Shown: one piece after another, positions 24,748 through 31,260 of the stretch
How the letters are laid out: every line of letters begins with the position of its first letter
Numbering within the stretch: the first letter of the stretch is position 1
Position numbers and translations under genes: made by a program
Origin: Nonomuraea sp. MG754425
Lineage (GTDB): Bacteria; Actinomycetota; Actinomycetes; Streptosporangiales; Streptosporangiaceae
Direction of reading: 5' to 3'
DNA length: 46,474 nt
Assembly: GCF_021699195.1 (NCBI RefSeq)
Contig: NZ_SSXE01000064.1
Location: 1 to 46,474, forward strand
Notes under the pieces: model-generated
What the model was told of the DNA's origin: nothing
The model's input: only the letters and a program-made list of their open reading frames with translations
The model's database searches: none

Positions 24748-26325
24748 ATGGCATCTACCGACGGCCTCCCTCCCGCTCCCGCGGCGGATCGCGAAGCCGA
24801 ACCGCTCGCGGTGACCGCGCTGCTGAACTGCCTGATCCGGGAGGTGGCCCGGCCCGCCGAGCCCGGGGTCTTCCTGCTGCCCGCGACCGGCCGGCTGCTG
24901 CGGGTCGGCGGCGCGCGCTTTCCGGCCGTCCCCGCCCTGCGCGCTCCGGACGGCTGGGTCCCGCTGTCGCTGCCGGAGCTCGTCGCCCTGACCGCGGCCG
25001 AGCTGCGCGCGGGCACGGGGGTGGCCAACGACGCGCTGCCCGCCGAGATCCTCGACAGCCGGGCGGTCACCGCCGCCCTGCTGGCGGCCAGGAGCGCCGC
25101 CGCGCCGCCCGGCGACGCGTACCTGCGCTCCGAGCAGGCCCTGGTGGCGGGCCATCGCTACCATCCCGCGCCCAAGGCCCGCGGCGGGGGCGGACCGGAG
25201 TCGTGGTTGCGGTACTCGCCCGAGGCGCGGGCGAGCTTCGCCCTGCCGCTGCTCGGCGTGCCCGCGGGAGACCTGGTGGGCGACGGCGACACCGGCGCGC
25301 TGGACCGGCTCTGCGGCCCGCCGGGCGACGGGCTGGTCCCGCTGCCCGCCCACCCCTGGCAGATGGAGCTGCTGGACGGCTCCCGGGCGGGGCCGGGCGG
25401 CGGGCGGCTGCGCCACCTGGGCGAGACCGCCGCCACCGCGGTGGCCACCGCGTCCGTCCGCACCGTGTACCTGCCGGAGGCGGACCTGTTCTGCAAGTTC
25501 AGCCTCGACGTGCGGATCACGAACGACGTCCGCCGCCTGTGGCTGCACGACCTGCGCCGCCTGTCGCTCGTCGCGGCCCTGGTGGACGTGGCCTTCGACG
25601 ACCTGCCCGCCCACCTGCCGCGCCCGTCCGTGCTGCGCGACCGCGGCTGGCGCGGGGCCGAGCTGGACGGCGACGGAGGCGAGGCGCTGGCCGTGATCGT
25701 CCGCGACGGGCTGGGCGAGCACCTGCGCCCCGGGCTGACCGCGCTGCTGGCGGCGGGCATCAGCGAGGGCTTCCCCGGCAACCCGCTCGACGGCCTGGAC
25801 GCGGATGCGGCGCTCGAATGGTGGCGCCGCTACCTGGAGCACGTGGTGCCGCCGGCCCTGCACGCGTACCTGCGGCACGGGGTGGTGCTGGAGTGCCACC
25901 TGCAGAACGTGCTGATCGCGGTGGACGATCGCGGCCTGCCGGGGCAGGCGCTGTTCCGCGACCACGAGGGGGTCAAGCTGGTCGCCGAGCGGCACCCGGG
26001 GCTCACCGCGCCCGTGCTGGACGGCGTGCGGGCCTGGGAGCGGCTCGTGTACTGCCTGCTGACCAACAACCTCTGCGAGATCGCCGGCGCGGTCGGGGCC
26101 CGGCATCCCCGGCTGCGGGACGAGCTGTGGGCTCGGGCCAGGGCCGTCTTCGCCGAGGCGGCCAAGGAGTACGGCGACCCGCCCGAGCTGCGCGACCTGC
26201 TGTCCGCCACGCACGTCCCGGCCAAGGCGAACCTGCTGCTGCGCTGGCTGGACGCCGACGGGGCGGCCATGCGCTGGGTGCCCATCCCGAACCCGCTGCG
26301 ACCGCACTCCGGCGGCGCGCCCTGA
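24748..26325 (+). CDS. IucA/IucC-family NIS synthetase (2)
   Basis: A second, divergent NIS synthetase of 525 aa. Landmarks include GHRYHPAPKARGG, PAHPWQMELL, TASVRTVYLPEADLFCKFSLDVRITNDVRRLW, ECHLQNVLIAV, RDHEGVKL and VPAKANLLLRWLD with PIPNPL. It is clearly different in sequence from its neighbour, so the pair probably catalyses two successive condensations rather than being redundant copies. The ATG at 24748 follows GGAG at 12 nt. It ends 10 nt from the convergent PfkB gene. The amine-forming enzymes (decarboxylase, N-hydroxylase) and the transporter expected in a full siderophore cluster are not adjacent. Confidence 0.92.
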   Translation: MASTDGLPPAPAADREAEPLAVTALLNCLIREVARPAEPGVFLLPATGRLLRVGGARFPAVPALRAPDGWVPLSLPELVALTAAELRAGTGVANDALPAEILDSRAVTAALLAARSAAAPPGDAYLRSEQALVAGHRYHPAPKARGGGGPESWLRYSPEARASFALPLLGVPAGDLVGDGDTGALDRLCGPPGDGLVPLPAHPWQMELLDGSRAGPGGGRLRHLGETAATAVATASVRTVYLPEADLFCKFSLDVRITNDVRRLWLHDLRRLSLVAALVDVAFDDLPAHLPRPSVLRDRGWRGAELDGDGGEALAVIVRDGLGEHLRPGLTALLAAGISEGFPGNPLDGLDADAALEWWRRYLEHVVPPALHAYLRHGVVLECHLQNVLIAVDDRGLPGQALFRDHEGVKLVAERHPGLTAPVLDGVRAWERLVYCLLTNNLCEIAGAVGARHPRLRDELWARARAVFAEAAKEYGDPPELRDLLSATHVPAKANLLLRWLDADGAAMRWVPIPNPLRPHSGGAP

Positions 26326-26335
26326 CGCGCCGGCC

Positions 26336-27220
26336 TCACGCGCCCTCGTGGGGGCGCAGCGCGCGCAGCAGGTCGTGGCGGGTGCAGGCGGCGGTGCCGC
26401 GGCGGCGTACGACGACCCCGGCCGCCGCCTGGCCGGCCTCCGCGGCCTGCTCGGGGGTGGCGCCGGCCGCCAGCCAGAGCGCGAACGCGGCCGTGTGGGC
26501 GTCGCCCGCGCCGGCGGCCATGTGCCGGGGGGCGGGCCGGGCGTGGGTCCGGTACGGCGGGCGGCCCGCGCGGTGCAGCAGCGTGCCCTCCCCGCCGAGG
26601 GTGGTCACCACCATCGCGGCCCCGGTCAGCTCCAGCAGCCGCGCCGAGCGGCCCGTCAGGTACGCGGCCCGGTCGGCCACGCCGTCCCTGTCCCCGTCGC
26701 CGAGCAGGCGGACGGCCTCGGCGTAGTCCGGCAGCACGGCGGCCGGCGCGCAGGGCCGCCATCTGGCCACCCCGTGCGCGTCCACGACCAGCAGCGGCAG
26801 CCCGGCCAGCGCCAGCCGCACGGCCCGGGTGCACACCCCTCCGCCGTAGTCGCAGGCGATCACCACGTCGGCCGTCGCCAGGGCCGCGGACATCCGTCCG
26901 AGCAGGTCGCGCTCGGCCGCCTCGGGGATGGGGTGCTGCTCGCCGTGGCCGGCGGTGTGCCGTCCCGGGACGGTCAGCAGATCGGCGGCCACGCCGAGCA
27001 GCCGCAGCGAACGTTCCAGCCGCGCCGCCCGGGGGTCGTCGCCCACCACGCCGACGAGCCGGGCGCGCGCTCCGAGCGCCACCAGGTTGACCGCGGCTCC
27101 GGCGGCGCCGCCCGGCGCGTCCTCGACCGGCTCCGCCCCGGGTGCCTCCCGGCCGCGCGGCCACGAGCCGGGCAGGACGTCGCCGACGACCACGGCGTTG
27201 ATGACCCCAGCTATGTCCAT
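26336..27220 (-). CDS. PfkB-family kinase resembling the heptose-7-phosphate kinase domain
   Basis: A 294-aa ribokinase-fold sugar/alcohol kinase. VVVGDVLPGSW and GGAAGAAVNLVALGARARLVGVVGDDPRA match the HldE/RfaE N-terminal domain. AAGAGDAHTAAFALWLAAG has the anion hole and catalytic Asp. Compared with HldE, the substrate lid T-x-x-K-x-R region after VPGRHTAG is short and altered, so the substrate is likely different, and no nucleotidyltransferase domain follows. The start at 27220 has TTACCGGTAA 10 nt upstream, closely matching the synthetase box, suggesting common control. Phosphorylation of a building block for the NIS product is an inference. Confidence 0.82.
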   Translation of the reverse strand: MDIAGVINAVVVGDVLPGSWPRGREAPGAEPVEDAPGGAAGAAVNLVALGARARLVGVVGDDPRAARLERSLRLLGVAADLLTVPGRHTAGHGEQHPIPEAAERDLLGRMSAALATADVVIACDYGGGVCTRAVRLALAGLPLLVVDAHGVARWRPCAPAAVLPDYAEAVRLLGDGDRDGVADRAAYLTGRSARLLELTGAAMVVTTLGGEGTLLHRAGRPPYRTHARPAPRHMAAGAGDAHTAAFALWLAAGATPEQAAEAGQAAAGVVVRRRGTAACTRHDLLRALRPHEGA

Positions 27221-27229
27221 GTGGGGCGA

Positions 27230-27280
27230 TTACCGGTAAAAGACCAGTTCAAACCAGCGTGCTCGGTAGTTAACCGGGAA
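27230..27280 (-). promoter_or_regulatory. TTACCGGTAA palindrome and related box upstream of PfkB
   Basis: TTACCGGTAA (27230-27239) is a perfect 10-bp palindrome 10 nt before the kinase start. A related TTAACCGGGAA lies at 27270-27280. It differs at one position from the TTCCCGGTAA upstream of NIS synthetase 1. Confidence 0.5.
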
Positions 27281-27407
27281 AACGCGCGGGTAGCGAGGCG
27301 CTGTGCACGGGGCGCGCATCCGGGCGGCGCTGCCCGCGCGACGTCTCGGTGGACATGGTGACGGAGCAGGTGGTGGACCTGCCCCGCGGACCCGCTCTGG
27401 AGGGACG

Positions 27408-27704
27408 ATGACCGACCGAGCCGTGCTCGACGAGCTGCGACAGGCCATTGACGAGGTGTTCGACGGGCGGGAGCGGGTCGCGATGCGGGAGCTGTACGCC
27501 CAGGCGTCCCGGCACGTGGGCCTGCCGGCTGACCTGCTGACGCACCTCAACGAACTGCCCGAGGGCGCCTACGACCGGCGGGAGCTGATCGAGGCGATCA
27601 ACGAGGTGATCGTCCGCAGGGGCGAGCAGGACACGCTCGGCCTGCTGGAGGTGCCCGGCCGGGACTTCGCGGACGAGGACGAGGGCCCCGATCTGATGCG
27701 GTAG
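27408..27704 (+). CDS. Small acidic helical protein (DUF2795-like)
   Basis: A 98-aa acidic protein with no signal peptide. The C-terminal LPADLLTHLNELPEGAYDRRELIEAINEVIVRR resembles the LP-x-G-x-Y-x-x-x-E-L-x-x-A-I pattern of DUF2795-type proteins common in actinobacteria, whose function is unknown. The ATG at 27408 is preceded by GGAGGG three nt upstream, and the long spacer before it holds the PfkB promoter. The tail is Asp/Glu-rich (DFADEDEGPD). The family match is from memory and tentative; the gene itself is well supported by its ribosome-binding site and codon use. Confidence 0.75.
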   Translation: MTDRAVLDELRQAIDEVFDGRERVAMRELYAQASRHVGLPADLLTHLNELPEGAYDRRELIEAINEVIVRRGEQDTLGLLEVPGRDFADEDEGPDLMR

Positions 27705-27766
27705 GCATAGCGGGCGGTGCCAGGGGGCGTCTCAGAGAATGATGTCGATTCCCCCTGGAGGTGACC

Positions 27767-28276
27767 ATGGACGCCGCGGACGAGCAACGCTTCCGCGAGT
27801 TCGTCGATGCGCGTTCTCCCGCGCTCATGCGCCTCGGGTTCCTGCTCACCGGTGGTGACCAGCACGCGGCCGAGGATCTGGTGCAGACGGCGCTGGCGAA
27901 GCTGGCGGCCCGATGGCGGCGGGTGGCCGCGCCGGAGGCGTACGCCAGGCAGATCATGTACCGGCAGCAGGTGAGCTGGTGGCGGACGAGCGCGCGGCGG
28001 GGCGAGGTGGTCCGGGAGAGCCCGCCCGAGCGGGAGGAGCGCGACGCGCACCACCAGAGCGAGTTGCGCCTGGTGCTGCGCTCGGCCCTGGCCAGGCTCA
28101 CCGCACGCCAGCGCGCGGTGCTGGTGCTGCGCTACTTCGAGGACCTGCCGGAACAGGAGGTGGCCCGGGCGCTGGGCTGCTCCGTCGGCACGGTCAGGAG
28201 CACCGCGCACCGATCGCTGGCACGTCTGCGCGAGATCGCGCCCGAACTGGCACTGGACCTGGAGGTGACCGCGTGA
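27767..28276 (+). CDS. SigE-family ECF sigma factor
   Basis: A 169-aa RNA polymerase sigma factor of the actinobacterial SigE/SigK-like ECF group. Region 2 is FREFVDARSPALMRLGFLLTGGDQHAAEDLVQTALAKLAARW. Region 4 has LTARQRAVLVLRYFEDLPEQEVARALGCSVGTVRSTAHRSLARLRE. The ATG at 27767 is chosen for GGAGG five nt upstream; the GTG at 27761 lies in that site. The stop overlaps the GTG of the next gene (GTGA). The partner is probably its membrane-bound regulator. Confidence 0.93.
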   Translation: MDAADEQRFREFVDARSPALMRLGFLLTGGDQHAAEDLVQTALAKLAARWRRVAAPEAYARQIMYRQQVSWWRTSARRGEVVRESPPEREERDAHHQSELRLVLRSALARLTARQRAVLVLRYFEDLPEQEVARALGCSVGTVRSTAHRSLARLREIAPELALDLEVTA

Positions 28277-29469
28277 CCCGGCTGCTGCGCGACACGATGG
28301 AGGAGTGGGCCGGCGAGGCCAGGGTGCCCGCCGGACTGGCGGATCGGGCGCTACGGAGGCGCGCCTGGACGCCGTACGGTGCGGCGGTGCTGGTGGCGGC
28401 CATGATCGCGGCCGTCGCGGTGTTCGTCACGGGGCAGCGCGCGCCCGAGCCCGCCGTGCGCCCGGCCGCCGGCATCGAGCTGCCGGCCAGGCCGTCCCCC
28501 GCTCCGGCGGACGTGCGCGCTGATCTTGAGCACAGCCCGCCGGCCAGCCTCATCGCCGCCGGGGGGCTGGCGGTGTCGGCGTATTACGTGACCGAGGTGG
28601 AGCGCCCTCAGGACGCCCCGCCCAGGACCCGGCGGACCTGGTCGCTGTACGACCCGCGCACCGGCGGCTACGAGCGGACCGCGTACGCCTGGGTGGACGT
28701 CGCCCCCGGGCTGCAGGTCGCGGCCGTGATCGAAGGCGACCTGCTCGGCCGGCGGGTGGGCGTGCTGGACCTGAACACCCGGCAGATGCTCGGCTGGTTC
28801 GAGCTGGAGCACTCGGTGGGCGCGGTCGCGTGGTCCCCGGACGGCACCAAGATCCTCGCGACGGCCTACTCCGGCTACCCGGATCTCCTTCAGGGCGAGG
28901 GCGACGAGATCGGCCCGCTGATGAGGGAGAGCCCGCGCATCGGCTACTACGTCATCGACGTGCCGGCGGGCACGTCCGGCTACCACGAGCTGAAGCCGCT
29001 GCCCGGCCTGCTGAGCCGCGCGGAGGTGAGCGGGAACGCCCGCCAGGACCTCGGCTGGAGCCTGGACGGCGAGCTCATCTGGAGCCCCACCAACACCAGG
29101 CCCGACCGTCTCTTCTACACCCTCGACGGCCAGGAGCGCCCGGCGCCCGACGGCCAGCGGTACGTCGCCTACTCGCGGGCCTCGGCCACCTCGCCGGACG
29201 GCCGTCTGGTGCTCGGGGAGGACGGCCTGCCCACGAAGATCACCGAGGCGGCGACGGGGAAGGTGGCGGGCCGCCAGCGGGTGCTGCAACTGCACGCCTG
29301 GGCGGACGACGACAACGTGATCGCGCTGGGCTGCGCCGGCAAGTGCGCGGACGAGTTCAACGGCGGCCCGGTGCTGGTCAGCGTGGACGGCTCCAGGATG
29401 GTGCAGCTCGGCCTCAACCGCCGCAGCGGCGGCGAGGGCGACTACCGGTGGGTGCTCACCCCCAGGTGA
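28273..29469 (+). CDS. Membrane protein with propeller-like outer domain, sigma-factor partner
   Basis: A 398-aa protein with a short cytoplasmic part (~1-33, RLLRDTMEEWAGEARVPAGLADRALRRR), one transmembrane helix (~35-53) and a ~340-residue external domain. That domain contains AVAWSPDGTKIL and TSPDGRLVL repeats, like WD40/TolB-type propellers, plus a Cys pair (GCAGKC). It overlaps the sigma factor by GTGA and is preceded by GGAGGTGA, so it is co-translated. This pairing, with the sigma-binding peptide inside and a sensor domain outside, is frequent in actinomycetes, and an anti-sigma role is likely but not shown; a zinc-finger anti-sigma motif is absent. A strong bidirectional terminator follows. 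Confidence 0.82.
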   Translation: MTRLLRDTMEEWAGEARVPAGLADRALRRRAWTPYGAAVLVAAMIAAVAVFVTGQRAPEPAVRPAAGIELPARPSPAPADVRADLEHSPPASLIAAGGLAVSAYYVTEVERPQDAPPRTRRTWSLYDPRTGGYERTAYAWVDVAPGLQVAAVIEGDLLGRRVGVLDLNTRQMLGWFELEHSVGAVAWSPDGTKILATAYSGYPDLLQGEGDEIGPLMRESPRIGYYVIDVPAGTSGYHELKPLPGLLSRAEVSGNARQDLGWSLDGELIWSPTNTRPDRLFYTLDGQERPAPDGQRYVAYSRASATSPDGRLVLGEDGLPTKITEAATGKVAGRQRVLQLHAWADDDNVIALGCAGKCADEFNGGPVLVSVDGSRMVQLGLNRRSGGEGDYRWVLTPR

Positions 29470-29497
29470 GCCGGTGGAGGTTAGCCCGTAGAGGGGG

Positions 29498-29537
29498 GAC
29501 GGCCCGCGCCCGGGAGGGGGATCGGGCGCGGGCCGTC
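29498..29537. terminator. Bidirectional terminator
   Basis: A perfect 15-bp stem, GACGGCCCGCGCCCG / CGGGCGCGGGCCGTC, with a 10-nt loop lies between the convergent ends of the propeller protein and the amidase genes. Confidence 0.9.
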
Positions 29538-29549
29538 ACTCGGGAGAGG

Positions 29550-31118
29550 TCACTGCCTGCTGATGCGGACCGCGTCGGCGATCACGTAACCGGTGCCCGA
29601 GGTCCAGCGGCTCACGCCGACCACGTTGTAGGTGCCGGCGTTCAGCGAGAACGAGCCGATGCTGCGCCAGGCCCCACCGCCCGAGCGCTGGTCGACGTAG
29701 ACGGTCTGGTTGCCGCCGGACGTCGCCACGATGTACGGGGCCGAGCTGTTGTACCCGGGATCGGCCGGGTACCAGACCTCGACCTGGTAGGTGCCCGCGC
29801 TGGGGATGGTGGCGGAGTACCAGGCCGGGTCGCTGGCGGCGAGCGGGTCGGCGAAGCGGTAGTCGGCGCCGTAGCGCTGGCTGGAGTAGGCGGAGGTGCC
29901 CCAGTTGGCGCTGGCGGTGAACTGGCCGGAGGTGGTGTTGTCCACGGTGGTGGTCCACGAGGGGGTGCCGCCGTCACCGGTCACGTAGTTCATGTACGTG
30001 GTCCAGTTCCAGTTCGAGCCCGGGTCGGTGTGGGTCGCGCCGGGGACCTCGTTGTGGCCGACGATGCCGGTGCGGGTCTTCGGGATGCCGTACTTGTCGC
30101 AGAGGTAACGCGTCAGCGCGGCCGAGGACCGGTACATGGCGTCGGTGAACCACGAGGCGTCGTTGACGAAGCCCTCGTGCTCGATGCCGATGGAGCGGTT
30201 GTTGTAGGTGGAGTTGCCCGCGTGCCAGGCGACGTCCTTGTCCCGGACCATCTGGGTGACGGCGCCGTTGGAGGACTTGACCACGTAGTGCGCGGAGACC
30301 TGGGCGCTCGGGTTCTGGAACCAGGAGATGGTTCCGGCGTACGAGCCCTGGGTGACGTGGATGACCACCCGGTCGATGTTGTAGCTGGTCTCGCGGCTGG
30401 AGACGCGGTAGTTGCTGGAGCTGGCCGCCACCCACGCGGCCGGCGGGTAGTCGGTGCTGGCGATGGCGACCGGCGCGTCGGCCTGGTCCCCGGCCTGCTT
30501 GCCCGCGCGGGCGTTCAGGTCGCGGGTCTTGGCGTACTCGCCGCGGTCGGCGGTGACCTCCTGCGCCTCGACCTGGACGCCGCGCAGGTCGATGCCGAGG
30601 CCGAGTTGCTCGTAGACCGCGTCGGCGTACAGGCGGGCCAGCTCGGGGGAGGAGGCGTTGCCGTACTTGGCGACGGCCTTGTACCAGCGGCCGGCGTCCT
30701 TCCTGGCGCTCTCGTCGAGGCCCAGTTCGTCGGCGAGGGCGCGGAGCACGGCCGCGCCGCCGAGGACGTTGGCCGCGTCGTCGGACTTGAGCCGGCCGGC
30801 GGGGAGCCTCGTGAGCTCGGCGGCCTTCTCGAGCGAGTGGTTGGTCGGGTTGCTGACCAGGTGCATCACGCCGTAGCCGTTGCTGGCGCTGGGTTCGCCG
30901 TTGTGGCCGTCGAGGTGGGTCTCGGCGTAGGCCAGGGCGACGAGCAGGTCGCGTGGCACGTCGTGGGCGGCGGCGGCCTGGGTGAAGGCCGCGGCCAGCG
31001 GGGATTCGTCCACCGCGACCGCGCTGGTCTGCGACCAGGCGGGCTGGCCTGCGGTGAGGGGGAGGAGGGCGAGGATCGAGGTGGCGAGGGCTGCTAATCG
31101 CGTGCGGGCGAGAGTCAT
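29550..31118 (-). CDS. Secreted lysozyme-like / amidase_2 protein with golvesin-like C-terminus
   Basis: A 522-aa secreted wall hydrolase. After a signal peptide (~1-30) comes a lysozyme-like domain (~40-175) with Glu66 in AYAETHLDG and NGYGVMHL, as in SLT-type folds. An N-acetylmuramoyl-L-alanine amidase_2 domain (~245-370) has zinc ligands His254 (VVIHVTQG), His355 (GHNEVPG) and Asp365 (THTDPG). A C-terminal golvesin/xanthan-lyase-like module (~392-522) ends GYVIADAVRISRQ. The ATG at 31118 has GAGGAG six nt upstream. It is divergent from a GH10-like glycosidase that carries the same C-terminal module, with a palindromic operator between them. Removing stem peptides would leave denuded glycan for the partner enzyme. 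Confidence 0.9.
   Translation of the reverse strand: MTLARTRLAALATSILALLPLTAGQPAWSQTSAVAVDESPLAAAFTQAAAAHDVPRDLLVALAYAETHLDGHNGEPSASNGYGVMHLVSNPTNHSLEKAAELTRLPAGRLKSDDAANVLGGAAVLRALADELGLDESARKDAGRWYKAVAKYGNASSPELARLYADAVYEQLGLGIDLRGVQVEAQEVTADRGEYAKTRDLNARAGKQAGDQADAPVAIASTDYPPAAWVAASSSNYRVSSRETSYNIDRVVIHVTQGSYAGTISWFQNPSAQVSAHYVVKSSNGAVTQMVRDKDVAWHAGNSTYNNRSIGIEHEGFVNDASWFTDAMYRSSAALTRYLCDKYGIPKTRTGIVGHNEVPGATHTDPGSNWNWTTYMNYVTGDGGTPSWTTTVDNTTSGQFTASANWGTSAYSSQRYGADYRFADPLAASDPAWYSATIPSAGTYQVEVWYPADPGYNSSAPYIVATSGGNQTVYVDQRSGGGAWRSIGSFSLNAGTYNVVGVSRWTSGTGYVIADAVRISRQ
29599..29651 (-). repeat. Golvesin-module inverted repeat, arm 1
   Basis: This 53-nt segment matches the reverse complement of 33154-33206 with two mismatches, inside the shared C-terminal modules of the divergent wall enzymes. 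The homology extends more loosely over ~390 nt. Confidence 0.85.
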
Positions 31119-31170
31119 GGGGTGCTCCTCGTTCACAGGTGACGGCAGCACGCTACGACAAGATTCTGAC

Positions 31171-31191
31171 TAATGTCGATAATTGACATTA
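31171..31191. promoter_or_regulatory. TAATGTC-N7-GACATTA operator-like inverted repeat
   Basis: Perfect 7-bp arms flank a 7-nt AT-rich spacer (GATAATT), in the middle of the 142-nt divergent promoter of the two wall enzymes. TTGACA, a -35-like hexamer for the plus-strand gene, overlaps the right arm, so binding here could block transcription. Confidence 0.75.
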
Positions 31192-31260
31192 CTTCGGAGT
31201 TAAGTGAAACTTCTCGCCCCCGCCGGGCTCCGCGGTGACCTCCGATGTTTGTGAAGACTA

